A stretch of DNA of 42,003 nt from Candidatus Hydrogenedentota bacterium (lineage in GTDB: Bacteria; Hydrogenedentota; Hydrogenedentia; Hydrogenedentales; SLHB01), in NCBI GenBank assembly GCA_020849535.1, contig JADLGB010000176.1, forward strand, positions 1 to 42,003, written 5' to 3'. Each line of letters opens with the position of its first letter. The stretch's first letter is position 1. The translations under genes and the position numbers were made by a program. The notes beneath the pieces were generated by a model. That model was not told the origin of the DNA. It did not search any database and saw only the letters and a list, made by a program, of their open reading frames with translations. Shown here in pieces: positions 7,585 to 17,131 of the stretch.

Positions 7585-9588
7585 TCATCGAGCTTCGCAC
7601 CATGCCTCGCCCGTTTCCAAGTCTCTTCCAATATGCCATTTGTTGCCGCCTACGCTGACCTCGATCACCACGCGGCTATCACCTGCATTGTGCGGCGCGG
7701 TCACCGCGGCGTGCGCTGCCGGCGCCGTCGTGCCCTGGTACGGGATCAGGAGCGTCAAGAACGCGAAGGGCGCGTCCTGCGTTGCCGCGACGCGAACGGC
7801 TTTGCGCGCTTCGCGCTTCCCATATTCCCAGGCGAACCAGCCCTCTTCTTCTTCAAACACGACAGGCGCGGCGGGGTCCACCCACAGCAGCACGTTTGCG
7901 TCGTCGAACGCGGTCGCGACTTGGTGTTTCTCCGTATCGACGGATACTTCACCGGGGGCGAACTGGAAGTGCAGGGACGGCGTGCCTTTCGCCGTTCCGA
8001 TGGCCTCGTCCAGAATCACGAAGAAAGAGTGGTCCACGAACCATACGCTTCGCCGAAGGGTCAGACCCTCGTAAGATGCGTTCTCTACGCTCACTGCATC
8101 GAATCGTTCCGTCGTCTTCCATAGCAAGTGCTTGCCAGCCACCTGCGTATCCTTGCCGTCGAGGGTCAAGGTGTTGTGCACGCGCGTCTGACGGTGCCAG
8201 GCGCGCGCTTCCGGATCGTGGCCGTAGGTGAAATACCCGGTGTCAGTCATTAGCCAGCGCCCATAGGCACAGAGTTCAAAGGTGCCGTTGTCCGGTTGGT
8301 CGTGGCCGCTGATTGCAGGCGGAGAACAGTGCAGCGCGAAGTAGACTTGTTGAGGCCCCCAGGCATCGCGAAGGAAGTACATCCCCGCTTCCGGGAAAGC
8401 GTAGCTCTTCAGCGCGGGCAGTTCATCGGTCTGGTTCAAAGCCAATGCTGCGAACTTGGGATCACCTAGAACTTCCGTAGCTTGCAGCATAGACCCATAC
8501 ATCGTCATCTTTCCGCGTTGTGCCGGTGGGGGATAGGGACGGCTCGTGTCTCCAAACATTGCGTATCCCAGGTCCGGCGTCGACATGGCAAACAGATACT
8601 CCCACATACCCCGGACCCGCGCACGATACTCTTGGGGAACGGCGATTCCGCGCTCTTCCATCCGCCCCATCATCTCTACTGCGTCGCGCAATACGCCTTG
8701 GTGATAGCCTGCCGACCACTCCCGCTGGACACCGTCCGAGGTGGTTTGGGCGAGCAGGCTCTCCTGCGCCCTGCCCAGGGCCAGTTCCAGCCAACGCTGC
8801 GAATCCTTGAACTCCGGGAACGTGTACGCCACGTTTACAAAACCCCTCTGCTCGAAGATTGCCTTGTTGTGGACCTTTCCCATGGGATAGAACTCGGTTT
8901 TGACTTGATGGTCGTATAGGCTGGCGAGAAGGATACCCAAGAATTCCGGCGTGAAGGCCTCCGCGTGAACAAAGATCGGGAAGGTCCGGCACAGATTCGA
9001 CGCGCGGATACCCGTCTGAATGTCCAGCCACGGATAGCCCTTCCAGTTCGTGTATACGGGGTGAGTCACGCCTCGCTTCTCAAGTGGATGCTTGCGAATC
9101 CAATCACTCGTCAGTTCCACGAACGCCTGGGCGTACCGCTCATCCCGTGTCGCTTGGTACGCCTGGGCCAACGGGTCGGCCCAATGGAACCGGTACATCG
9201 CCGCGACCCATTCGATGTCCCCACGAGGGTCCCAGGACCAGTCGATGTCCGTCCCATAGTCGGCTGGTTCGTAGGGGCCCCACTGAAAGATGTGCTTCAC
9301 GGTGCGGTCCGCAGTTTCCAACGTCGCCTGCTCGATTTTAGGTTCGCCGTCTGGCAGGGGATACTTCGCCCGGTAAAGGTCGCGAAGTGAACGCAGGGCG
9401 CCCGTCTCGTCCCCTTTGAGCATGAGTTCGCGAACGGCCCCCAGGCCGTCCCGATCCGTGTCCAGTTGGGTGAACACAAAGCGGGGATCGAGAGAGACGA
9501 GTTGAGGGTCTTCCGAAGCCGCGCCTAAGCTAAGGCACGCAACGAAAAGTGTACCCAATCCGATGGAGACCGATCTGTTTTTTCGCAT
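7585..9588 (-). CDS. Heparinase II/III-family polysaccharide lyase-like protein
   Basis: 667 residues from the ATG at 9588, which begins a signal peptide (MRKNRSVSIGLGTLFVAC...). An in-frame start at 9684 exists but would bury this signal. The N-terminal alpha/alpha toroid (about 60-370) includes NWKGYPWLDIQTGIRA and KVHNKAIFEQRGF. The C-terminal beta-sandwich has the Hepar_II_III signature GHDQPDNGTFELCAYGRWL followed by HNTLTLDGKDTQ. The family degrades acidic polysaccharides such as heparan, alginate or pectin-like chains by beta-elimination in the periplasm or outside the cell. The likely base and acid are His and Tyr residues in the toroid (for example near KVHNKA), but I cannot fix them. 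The ribosome site is weak. Probably an operon with the downstream propeller gene. Confidence 0.85.
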   Translation of the reverse strand: MRKNRSVSIGLGTLFVACLSLGAASEDPQLVSLDPRFVFTQLDTDRDGLGAVRELMLKGDETGALRSLRDLYRAKYPLPDGEPKIEQATLETADRTVKHIFQWGPYEPADYGTDIDWSWDPRGDIEWVAAMYRFHWADPLAQAYQATRDERYAQAFVELTSDWIRKHPLEKRGVTHPVYTNWKGYPWLDIQTGIRASNLCRTFPIFVHAEAFTPEFLGILLASLYDHQVKTEFYPMGKVHNKAIFEQRGFVNVAYTFPEFKDSQRWLELALGRAQESLLAQTTSDGVQREWSAGYHQGVLRDAVEMMGRMEERGIAVPQEYRARVRGMWEYLFAMSTPDLGYAMFGDTSRPYPPPAQRGKMTMYGSMLQATEVLGDPKFAALALNQTDELPALKSYAFPEAGMYFLRDAWGPQQVYFALHCSPPAISGHDQPDNGTFELCAYGRWLMTDTGYFTYGHDPEARAWHRQTRVHNTLTLDGKDTQVAGKHLLWKTTERFDAVSVENASYEGLTLRRSVWFVDHSFFVILDEAIGTAKGTPSLHFQFAPGEVSVDTEKHQVATAFDDANVLLWVDPAAPVVFEEEEGWFAWEYGKREARKAVRVAATQDAPFAFLTLLIPYQGTTAPAAHAAVTAPHNAGDSRVVIEVSVGGNKWHIGRDLETGEAWCEAR

Positions 9589-10201
9589 AACTGCATTCCA
9601 ATTCTGTTTCGGCGAGAGTTGGTGATGTTTCGCGCTTGATTGCATGCGGCGTGTTGTCAAGAAAATAGTTCGCACTTTTTTCATTAATCGGAACGTTTGT
9701 CCGTTTCAAACCAGAATTGCCGCCAATCCGCACTCCTAATTCCAAATGTCGCATATCCACGACCCGAGACCCTTTTCGGACTCCTTATCTGCTTTGGTGC
9801 GCTGCCACGGTCCAGCTCAGCGGCGTGAGACCGCCGAGGTGTTGGCGGCATGCTCACCGTCCGTGTACCGCGCCCATCGCTCGTTGGTCGAAGACGAATT
9901 CCGTCGTGTCGAATGTGTGCAGCTTACCAGGAACTCCAGTGGCAAGACCATGCCACTACGCGTGAGTTGTCGCGTCCTCAGACACCGGCAAGGAATGCGG
10001 GGATCCCAGCAGCCGCCACCGGCTCGAAAACGTGGGGTGCAAGCGGAATCAAAGCATTCATGTACCTGTTTATGATTCTCGTATGGCCCTGCCATGCTTT
10101 GCGTCTATTTGGATGGCAGGTTTTTCGCTCGCGGCGGTTGAAAAGCAGGCAGGCGAGAGTGGCCTTGCGCAGGCCCATAAATGGAACGCGCAATGCCGGA
10201 A
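9589..10201. other. Intergenic region without a supported gene
   Basis: About 640 bases lie between the divergent heparinase-like and mcsA genes. A perfect TTGACA sits at 9655-9660 (minus strand) ahead of the heparinase-like gene but lacks a convincing -10. Short open frames here have no ribosome sites and no protein-like composition. I see no tRNA-like cloverleaf or recognisable riboswitch. Confidence 0.5.
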
Positions 10202-10210
10202 TGCTATACT
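10202..10210 (+). promoter_or_regulatory. Extended -10 promoter of mcsA
   Basis: TGC followed by TATACT (10205-10210) forms an extended -10 just 22 bases ahead of the mcsA ATG. The -35 region, 17 bases upstream, is poor. GAGAGG serves as ribosome site. The 11-base string AATGCTATACT recurs exactly at the ompH promoter (17004-17014). Confidence 0.5.
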
Positions 10211-10231
10211 TAGTAAGAGAGGTAGATTGTT

Positions 10232-10780
10232 ATGCTGTGCCAACGATGCCACAAGAATCTCGCAACCGTCCGCTATGCGGAAGTGGTTGATGGGAAAGTC
10301 TCTGAACAACAGATGTGTTCGGAGTGCATGGCCCGCAGGCAGGCCGAGGCCGTCTCTGGCTTCGAGCTGTCGGGAGATGCCCCGGCCCCCAGGGCCCGGA
10401 CCATTGGTGCCGCCGTGTCCGACACAGCCCTTCCCCAACGCACGTGCCGCTCCTGCGGTATCGAGTTGCAGGACGTGGTACCGTCCGGGCGTGTCGGGTG
10501 CCCTGTGTGCTACGAATCTTTCAGCGATCAACTGGAGTCCATTTTGCGCGGCCTCCAGTTCGGGTCCCGGCACCGGGGCAAGGCCCCGCACCGGGATGAC
10601 GCGCGCGAGCGGTTGCGGGCAGACCTGCAGACCAAAAGGGCCTTGCTGCGCAGCGCCCTGAAGACGGAAAGCTATGAAGACGCCGCGCGGCTGCGCGATG
10701 CGATCCGGGGTGCGGAAGAGGCCCTCCGGTTGGCGGAACGCAAACCGCAGGGCGAAGGGACAAGCGCAAGCCATGCTTAG
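10232..10780 (+). CDS. mcsA: McsA-like zinc-finger/UVR protein (activator of protein arginine kinase)
   Basis: 182 residues. Four CxxC pairs (C3/C6, C29/C32, C72/C75, C90/C93) form the two zinc sites typical of McsA, followed by a C-terminal UVR helix pair (about 128-163, with SYEDAARLRDAIRGAEEAL). In Bacillus, McsA binds and stimulates McsB and links it to ClpC and stress repression. Length and motif order match the family. The gene overlaps the next gene, mcsB, by 8 bases, so the two are translationally coupled. No ctsR repressor gene precedes it, unlike in Firmicutes, where ctsR heads the operon. Confidence 0.88.
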   Translation: MLCQRCHKNLATVRYAEVVDGKVSEQQMCSECMARRQAEAVSGFELSGDAPAPRARTIGAAVSDTALPQRTCRSCGIELQDVVPSGRVGCPVCYESFSDQLESILRGLQFGSRHRGKAPHRDDARERLRADLQTKRALLRSALKTESYEDAARLRDAIRGAEEALRLAERKPQGEGTSASHA

Positions 10781-11819
10781 GACCCTGTTAGACAGACCCG
10801 CGCGTTGGTTTGCCAGCAGCGGGCCGGATGAAGACTGCGTCGTATATACGCAATTGTCGCTCGTGCGCAATCTGGCGGACTTTCCGTTCCCTGACCGCTG
10901 CTCGGACGACGAGAAGCGCGCCGTGGAAGATCAGATACTCTCCGTGCTGGAACACTCCGAGCACTTTGCTTGGGGCCAGTATTACCCCCTATCCGAACTC
11001 GGCGAGCACGACGCGCGCCTGTTGGTCGAGCGGCACCTGATTTCGCCTTGGCTTGTCGAAGGCCAAGGCGCGAGAGGCGTGTTCGTGAGCGACGATCAGT
11101 GCGTCAGCATCATGGTGAACGAGCGGGACCACATCCGTTACACCGCCTTGGCCGCGGGGATGCAAGTCCAGGACGTCTGGAACAGAGTATCCGAACTCGA
11201 CGATTCGCTGGCCGCGACTTTGGATTTCGCCTACGATCCCAAGTTTGGATATCTGTCATCGTCGCTGGATGAAGTGGGCACCGGTCTTCGCATCGCCTCG
11301 GTCCTGCACTTGCCTGGCTTGACTTCCGCGGGCAAGGTTCTACCTCTTGAGCAGAGTATTCGTAAGAGCCACCACGCGATGACAGGCGCTTTTGGAGACA
11401 TCGCGGGTGCGCCCGGATACCTCTACATCATGTCCAACCGCGGCACACTGGGACGCTCAGAAGAGGAGATCGTCTACCACCTGAAGTCCGCCATTGGCGA
11501 TGCCGTTTCCCAGGAGCGCGCGGCCCGCACGGCGCTCACGCGGGCCGAGAGCCTTCCCGCACTGGCGGACCGCGTCGGCCGGGCGCTCGGCATTGCACGA
11601 GGGGCTCGTGTCCTCGAGTTTCAAGAGGCGTTGGACCTTCTTTCCGCTTTGCGTCTGGGCATTGCCACAGGGCAGGTGGAGGGATTTACCATTCCCCAGT
11701 TGAATGAATTGGTGGTGACTGCGCAGGCCGCACATCTTGAGTCGCGTCAGGGCGAGGAATGCGATCATTTTGCGTTGAGTACTGCGCGTGCAAGCCTCTT
11801 TCGGGAGCGGTTCTCTTAG
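10773..11819 (+). CDS. mcsB: McsB-like protein arginine kinase homologue, apparently catalytically degenerate
   Basis: 348 residues from the ATG at 10773, inside the mcsA stop region. Clear McsB landmarks are present: RNLADFPFP (32-40), LVERHLISP (84-92), VGTGLR (168-173), HLPGL (179-183) and LGRSEEEIV (226-234). But key positions known from phosphagen/arginine kinases differ. SSRIR at the phosphate-binding Arg pair reads TQLSL (26-30), NEEDH reads NERDH (116-120), the reactive-Cys segment SCPTN reads SSLDE (163-167), VRGxxGE reads MTGxxGD (203-209), and the phospho-Arg-binding RDxxRA reads LSTARA (335-340). The frame is intact and base composition matches its neighbours, so this is not simple decay or a sequencing shift. 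I infer a pseudokinase or adaptor that may still bind McsA and ClpC. Comparison is from memory of the Bacillus proteins. Confidence 0.85.
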   Translation: MLRTLLDRPARWFASSGPDEDCVVYTQLSLVRNLADFPFPDRCSDDEKRAVEDQILSVLEHSEHFAWGQYYPLSELGEHDARLLVERHLISPWLVEGQGARGVFVSDDQCVSIMVNERDHIRYTALAAGMQVQDVWNRVSELDDSLAATLDFAYDPKFGYLSSSLDEVGTGLRIASVLHLPGLTSAGKVLPLEQSIRKSHHAMTGAFGDIAGAPGYLYIMSNRGTLGRSEEEIVYHLKSAIGDAVSQERAARTALTRAESLPALADRVGRALGIARGARVLEFQEALDLLSALRLGIATGQVEGFTIPQLNELVVTAQAAHLESRQGEECDHFALSTARASLFRERFS

Positions 11820-12205
11820 TCCAGCGCCTTGTTTCCTGGTCTGCCCAAGTGCATCGGTGCTCGCTTCCACGGACGGCAAACAGGCACACCCCGCGCTGAC
11901 GCGCTATGAGACGCCAATCGGACGGATCGGACCGATGGGCCGGATTGGGCCTGCTGTGCCGGCGTGAAGTGGAATTGTGCACGCGGTTCAAGCACAATGA
12001 GACAAGGTCATTGTCAAGGCATCCAATTTCGGGCGATACCACACCGGTGGTGCGACCCTATCGAATACATAGATGCGGAGCGGTTTGCGCATGAAGCGCC
12101 CTCTGACGCGGACCAGGGGTCAGGCGGGGCGGGCAACGAAATCAGAGCCATGGCGTCGCGGGCCAGACCCCGGGCGCGCATGGATCCAGTGAAGGCAGAG
12201 GAACT
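11820..12205. promoter_or_regulatory. 386-bp gap between mcsB and clpC with a 7-bp inverted repeat
   Basis: No credible gene is visible. A perfect inverted repeat ATTGTGC-N11-GCACAAT lies at 11974-11998. Downstream, TTGTCA at 12011-12016 has only a weak -10 partner (about 12034). The gap is long for a stress operon and may hold a clpC-specific promoter, but I cannot define one. Confidence 0.3.
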
Positions 12206-14662
12206 ATGTGGGAACGATTTACCGAACGAGCCAAGCACGTAGTGAGCGCGGCGCGCGAAGAAGCCACCCGGCTGGGCAGTGAATACGTCCGGACCGAGCA
12301 CATCCTCCTGGGTCTTTGCCGCGAACCCGATGGGATCGCAGCCCGCGCGCTCGAAAACCTGGGGGTGGACATCGAGTCGCTTTCCCTTGAAATCGAGCAG
12401 CAGGTCCAGCGCGGCAGCGCCGTGGTATCCGGCGACGAGATCGCATTTACCCCGCGCGCCAAGAAGGTCCTCGAGCTGGCCGTCGAGGAAGCGCGCCGCT
12501 TCAATCATAGCTATATAGGTACCGAGCACATTCTACTCGGCCTCGTGAAAGAGGGAGAGGGGATTGCCGCGAAGGTGCTACAAGACATGAAGGTTGACCT
12601 CGAACGCATCCAGGCCGAGGTCATCCGCCTCTTGGGTGACCAGGGCAAGCCGGGTCCGCAGGCCTCCGCGGGCAAGAAGAGCCAGACTCCCGCACTGGAT
12701 ACCTTTGGCCGCGACCTTACGGTGCTTGCCCAGGAAGGCAAACTCGACCCCGTCATTGGGCGCGAAGCCGAGATCGAACGCGTGATCCAGGTGTTGAGCC
12801 GCCGCACCAAGAACAACCCCGTTCTCATCGGTGAGGCTGGTGTCGGCAAGACCGCTATCGTGGAGGGACTCGCCCAAGCCATCGTTAGCGGCGATGTGCC
12901 CGACCTCCTGCTCAACCGCCGTGTACTGACCCTGGACCTCGCGGGCGTTGTGGCCGGAACCAAGTACCGCGGCCAGTTTGAAGAACGCCTCAAGTCGGTG
13001 ATGAAAGAGATCCGCCGGGCGGACAACATCATCCTCTTCATTGACGAACTGCACACCATCGTCGGGGCGGGCGCCGCCGAAGGCGCTGTGGACGCCGCGA
13101 ATATGTTAAAGCCGTCGCTCGCGCGCGGCGAGCTGCAATGCATCGGCGCCACCACGCTCGACGAGTATCGCAAGCACATCGAGAAAGATGCCGCCCTGGC
13201 GCGGCGCTTCCAGACCATCATGGTGGACGCGCCTACCGTGGACCAGACCGTCCGCATCATCCAGGGGCTCCGTGACAAATACGAAGCGCACCACCGCGTC
13301 AAGTTCTCGGACGATGCGATCGTCGCCGCCGCGAAGCTGTCAAACCAGTACATCACGGACCGCTATCTTCCCGACAAGGCGGTCGACGTGATCGACGAGG
13401 CCGGCAGCCGCGCCCGCCTGCAGATCACAACGCGCCCCGCGACCCTCAAGGATATCGAGCAGCAGATTGAGAAGGTCACCCACGAAAAAGAATCGGCTAT
13501 CCGCCGGCAGGAATACGAGCGCGCCGCAAGTCTGCGCGACAAGGAGCGTACGCTCATCGCGGAGTTGGACGAAAAGAAGCGCGACTGGGAGAAGAAGCGC
13601 GACTCCGCCGAGACCGTTGTCACGGAGGAGGATATCGCGTACATCGTTTCCAAGTGGACAGGCGTCCCTTTGACCAAGCTCGAAGAGAGCGAGTCCACCC
13701 GCTTGTTGCGCATGCGGGACGAACTGCACAAATCCGTGATCGGCCAGGAATCGGCCATCGACGCCATCACCCGCGCCATCCAGCGTTCCCGCGCGGGCCT
13801 GCGCAACACGGGACGTCCCGTCGGCTCAGTCCTGTTCCTGGGACCGACCGGCGTGGGCAAGACCCTCCTGGCCAAGACGCTCGCGGAGTTCCTGTTCGGC
13901 AACGAAGAGGCCCTCATCACAATCGACATGTCCGAGTATATGGAGAAGTTCGCCGTCTCCCGCTTGGCGGGCGCCCCTCCCGGGTATGTGGGGTACAACG
14001 AAGGCGGGCAGCTCACCGAGCAGGTGCGCCGCCGCCCCTATTCGGTCGTGCTTTTCGACGAAATCGAGAAGGCCCACCCCGATGTGTTCAATATCCTCCT
14101 GCAGGTCCTGGAAGACGGCCACATGACCGACTCCACCGGGCGCAAAGTGGATTTCCGGAACACCGTAATCGTCATGACGAGCAACATCGGCGCGCGCCGG
14201 ATAGGGCGCTCGACCCAGGTCGGATTCCAGAAGGATTCCAAGGAGGATGAGTACCGGGAAATGAAGTCTCGGGTCATGGACGAAGTCAAGAAGATCTTCA
14301 ATCCCGAGTTCCTGAACCGGGTGGACGAAGTCGTCGTATTCCATCGGCTTACCCACGAAGAGCTGGTCCGGATTGTTGACATTCATGTGGCGGAAGTGAT
14401 AGAACGCGTTGGGGAAAAGGGCTACGAACTGACACTCAACGATGACGCGAAGGAGTTCATCGTGCGAGTTGGCAGTGACGAGCAATATGGTGCGCGGCCC
14501 CTGCGAAGGGCGGTTCAGCAGTACCTCGAAGACCCGCTTTCCGAGTTATTGCTGAAAGGACTTTTCGCACCCGGTATGCGCATCGAAGTTCGCCCAGCGG
14601 ACGAGGGTGAGAAATTAACATTTGAGCCGGTTGTGCCCGTAGCGGAAGGTGTGACTAATTGA
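12206..14662 (+). CDS. clpC: ATP-dependent Clp protease ATP-binding subunit ClpC
   Basis: 818 residues, the normal ClpC length. Order: double Clp-N repeat (1-145), first AAA+ with Walker A GEAGVGKT (209-216), a coiled-coil middle domain containing a UVR motif (about 432-456, [11 protein letters not shown]), second AAA+ with Walker A GPTGVGKT (546-553) and a C-terminal D2-small domain. It unfolds substrates for ClpP in the cytoplasm. The two N-domain TEH glutamates (E31 and E107) that line the phospho-arginine pockets in Bacillus ClpC are kept, so recognition of phospho-arginine or of an adaptor remains possible although McsB looks inactive. GCAGAGGAACT precedes the ATG. Its TGA overlaps the TTG start of bamA. 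Confidence 0.96.
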   Translation: MWERFTERAKHVVSAAREEATRLGSEYVRTEHILLGLCREPDGIAARALENLGVDIESLSLEIEQQVQRGSAVVSGDEIAFTPRAKKVLELAVEEARRFNHSYIGTEHILLGLVKEGEGIAAKVLQDMKVDLERIQAEVIRLLGDQGKPGPQASAGKKSQTPALDTFGRDLTVLAQEGKLDPVIGREAEIERVIQVLSRRTKNNPVLIGEAGVGKTAIVEGLAQAIVSGDVPDLLLNRRVLTLDLAGVVAGTKYRGQFEERLKSVMKEIRRADNIILFIDELHTIVGAGAAEGAVDAANMLKPSLARGELQCIGATTLDEYRKHIEKDAALARRFQTIMVDAPTVDQTVRIIQGLRDKYEAHHRVKFSDDAIVAAAKLSNQYITDRYLPDKAVDVIDEAGSRARLQITTRPATLKDIEQQIEKVTHEKESAIRRQEYERAASLRDKERTLIAELDEKKRDWEKKRDSAETVVTEEDIAYIVSKWTGVPLTKLEESESTRLLRMRDELHKSVIGQESAIDAITRAIQRSRAGLRNTGRPVGSVLFLGPTGVGKTLLAKTLAEFLFGNEEALITIDMSEYMEKFAVSRLAGAPPGYVGYNEGGQLTEQVRRRPYSVVLFDEIEKAHPDVFNILLQVLEDGHMTDSTGRKVDFRNTVIVMTSNIGARRIGRSTQVGFQKDSKEDEYREMKSRVMDEVKKIFNPEFLNRVDEVVVFHRLTHEELVRIVDIHVAEVIERVGEKGYELTLNDDAKEFIVRVGSDEQYGARPLRRAVQQYLEDPLSELLLKGLFAPGMRIEVRPADEGEKLTFEPVVPVAEGVTN

Positions 14663-16962
14663 GCACGAAAAAAATCCTCTTCATGGCGCTCCTGGCGTTC
14701 GCCGTTGCGCTTCCGGCAGTTTCGCAACAGTTCGATGGAAAGACCATCAAGGAGGTCCGAATACAAGGCCTCGAGCGGGTGAGCGAACAGCTCATCCGCA
14801 GCCAGCTTGAGGTTCAAGCCGGCCAGACCTACAACCAGGTCGCCATTTCGCGCGACATCCGCCGCCTGTCCGACACGACCTTCTTTTCTTCCATCAAGGC
14901 CGATGCCACCCTCGACGGCGAGCAAGTGGTCATCAGCTATCTCGTGGAAGAGAAGCGCGTCATTTCGGAAATCAAGATCATCGGCAACGATAAGATCAAG
15001 GAGCGAGCCATCCGCGGTGCCGTGTCTTGGCGGGAAGGCGACACGTTCCTCGAAGATGGCTACGACGAAGAGCGCGAGGCCATCCTCAACCTCTACCAGT
15101 CCAAGGGCATCGCCAACACGACCGTCGATATCGTGGTGGAAGAAGTCGGCCCGTCACGCGTTCGCATCACGTACATGGTCGACGAAGGCAAGAAAGCCCG
15201 GATTCGCTCCGTCGATTTCGAGGGGAATGACGCCCTGTCCGACCGCCAATTGCGGAAGGGCATGCAGACCAAACGCCGGTGGTGGTTCTTCGGGGGCAAG
15301 TACGACGAGGACAAGTTCGAGGCCGACCTTCAGAAAGTGCTCGACAAGTACGGCGACCACGGCCGTCTCGAGGCCGCTGTTGCCGGTACCGAAATCGCCT
15401 ACTCGGACAGCGGCAAGGGGATGGATATCGTCATCTCCGTGGCTGAGGGTCCCGAGTACAAGGTGGGTACCATCGAGACGGCCAACAACGTCGTCTTCGA
15501 TGACGACGAAATTCTGAAGCTCCTGAAGGTCCAGGCCGGCGATGTCCACAACAAGGGACAGGTCCAGAAGGACTCGGATTTGGTAGCCAAGGGCTACGCG
15601 GACAGCGGGTACGTCAATGCCGGCGTTACCCCGCAGGTCACCCTCGATAAGGAAAGCACAACCACGAACATCGTCTACCGCACCGATGAGGGCGATCTAA
15701 AGTACGTGGGTGAGATCAAGGTCACCGGCAATGACGTCACCCGTGACGACGTTATCCGCCGCGATATCTTCGTGGTGCCGGGCGAGCGATTCGACGGCAC
15801 CCTGCTGGAAGCCAGCAAGCGGCGCCTCGAGAGCACCGACTACTACGAGGCCATCCGCTTCTCGATGGAGAACATCGAGGAGAATGACCGCTTTGCCAAC
15901 CTCCTGGTGGACGTGGACGAAGGGCGCACGGGCTTCTGGAACTTCGGCGCCGGCTACAGCACCGACGACGGGTTCGGCGGCTACACGGAATTGCGGTTCA
16001 ATAATTTCGATATCACGAACTGGCCCACGTTCTCTGGTGGCGGCCAGCAGTTCCGGATTCGCCTGAATCTGGGCCAGCGCCGGAATGAATACAATTTGAG
16101 CTTCACTGACCCCGAGTTCATGGGGTACCCGATCCTCTTCGGTGTGGACCTCTTTGATGAGTCCTACGAATACGAAGGCGGCTCGGATTACACCCAGGAA
16201 ACCAGCGGCGGCCAGTTGCGCTTGGGTAAGGTGCTGTCCCCTTATGTCACCGCCCGCACCGCTGTGAGCTATCGCAGCGTCAACTACAGCGACATGGAGA
16301 CCGGTCCCTTCAGCGCGTACTACCCCTACATCGGCGGCGATGTGACCATCAGCAGTATTTGGGGAATCAACCGGACCACCACCGACAATTCCCGCGATCC
16401 ATCGAAGGGCGCGCGGCACGACCTCCAACTCGAGATCGCTGGTATCGGAGGAGACAACAACTTCTGGAAGATCGATCACGATTCGACGTGGTTCTGGGCG
16501 CTCGATGAGGAGAGCAAGTGGGTCTTGTCTTACCGCTCACGCCAGGGCATCGGCTCGCCATGGGGCGACTCGGACGTGATTCCGCTGTCGGACCGCTATT
16601 TCGTCGGCGGATCCAGTACCGTGCGCGGCTACGATTCACGCGATATTGGCCCCACCCGGCCACGCTACGGCATCTTTGGTGATGATGAATCCGTGGGCGG
16701 CGAGTTGCGCCTCGTCAATAACCTGGAAATCAAATACAAGTGGAACAAGTGGTTCCGGCTCTATGGGTTCCTGGATGCCGGCGGTGTCTGGCTCGAGCCC
16801 AGTGATTTCGGATTCGGTGATATGAAGTATGGTGCGGGCGTCGGCATTGGGTTTGACGTGCCGCGTATGGGCCCGATTCGCGTGGACATCGGTATGCCGT
16901 TGAATGGCGACGAGGACCAGGATGGTCCCAAGGTGCATTTGCAGGGCGGATTCCGATTCTAA
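14659..16962 (+). CDS. bamA: Outer membrane protein assembly factor BamA (Omp85)
   Basis: 767 residues. A signal peptide (to about 23, ALPAVSQQ) is followed by POTRA repeats (about 26-430, beginning IKEVRIQGLERVSEQLIRSQ) and a C-terminal 16-strand barrel with the conserved loop-6 motif VRGY (655-658) and a terminal aromatic Phe (GGFRF). It inserts beta-barrel proteins into the outer membrane. The start is TTG at 14659, overlapping the clpC TGA in a TTGA arrangement, with GGAAGGTG 7 bases upstream. The next ATG would fall inside the signal peptide. Direct coupling of a cytosolic stress unfoldase to the barrel-assembly machine is unusual. The downstream ompH and lipid A genes follow the common bamA-skp-lpxD order. 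Confidence 0.95.
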   Translation: MSTKKILFMALLAFAVALPAVSQQFDGKTIKEVRIQGLERVSEQLIRSQLEVQAGQTYNQVAISRDIRRLSDTTFFSSIKADATLDGEQVVISYLVEEKRVISEIKIIGNDKIKERAIRGAVSWREGDTFLEDGYDEEREAILNLYQSKGIANTTVDIVVEEVGPSRVRITYMVDEGKKARIRSVDFEGNDALSDRQLRKGMQTKRRWWFFGGKYDEDKFEADLQKVLDKYGDHGRLEAAVAGTEIAYSDSGKGMDIVISVAEGPEYKVGTIETANNVVFDDDEILKLLKVQAGDVHNKGQVQKDSDLVAKGYADSGYVNAGVTPQVTLDKESTTTNIVYRTDEGDLKYVGEIKVTGNDVTRDDVIRRDIFVVPGERFDGTLLEASKRRLESTDYYEAIRFSMENIEENDRFANLLVDVDEGRTGFWNFGAGYSTDDGFGGYTELRFNNFDITNWPTFSGGGQQFRIRLNLGQRRNEYNLSFTDPEFMGYPILFGVDLFDESYEYEGGSDYTQETSGGQLRLGKVLSPYVTARTAVSYRSVNYSDMETGPFSAYYPYIGGDVTISSIWGINRTTTDNSRDPSKGARHDLQLEIAGIGGDNNFWKIDHDSTWFWALDEESKWVLSYRSRQGIGSPWGDSDVIPLSDRYFVGGSSTVRGYDSRDIGPTRPRYGIFGDDESVGGELRLVNNLEIKYKWNKWFRLYGFLDAGGVWLEPSDFGFGDMKYGAGVGIGFDVPRMGPIRVDIGMPLNGDEDQDGPKVHLQGGFRF

Positions 16963-16985
16963 CCGGTGATCGTGTCCTGATGGAG

Positions 16986-17014
16986 TTGCAGTGCGCACGG
17001 GGTAATGCTATACT
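16986..17014 (+). promoter_or_regulatory. Promoter of the ompH-lpxD-lpxC/fabZ unit
   Basis: TTGCAG (16986-16991) and TATACT (17009-17014) are spaced by 17 bases, with TGC ahead of the -10. It lies in the 169-base gap between bamA and ompH. The predicted start near 17021 gives a leader of about 110 bases. Confidence 0.5.
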
Positions 17015-17131
17015 CCGCGCTTGTCCTGCCTGACCAAACCACATTCGCGGAGCAGGGCGGTTGGGTGTGTGCCTGACTCTCAGCCTGCGGCAAGAGTGTG
17101 CCGACGATAACCTATAAGGGGATTTTGGAAC

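Noticed and set aside
9817..10095. Small minus-strand frame in the gap before mcsA
   Set aside because: No ribosome site, odd Arg/Ser/Thr composition, and overlapping frames of equal quality on both strands.
10773..11819. mcsB as a pseudogene
   Set aside because: The frame is complete, of normal length, overlaps mcsA as in a working operon, and keeps many non-catalytic family motifs, so loss of catalysis with retained function fits better than decay.
11964..12242. 92-codon plus-strand frame in the mcsB-clpC gap
   Set aside because: It overlaps the clpC start, has no ribosome site, and shows no protein-like pattern; a decayed gene cannot be excluded.
12511..13356. A 281-codon minus-strand frame within clpC
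   Set aside because: Antisense to a highly conserved AAA+ gene; Ser/Arg-rich shadow composition.
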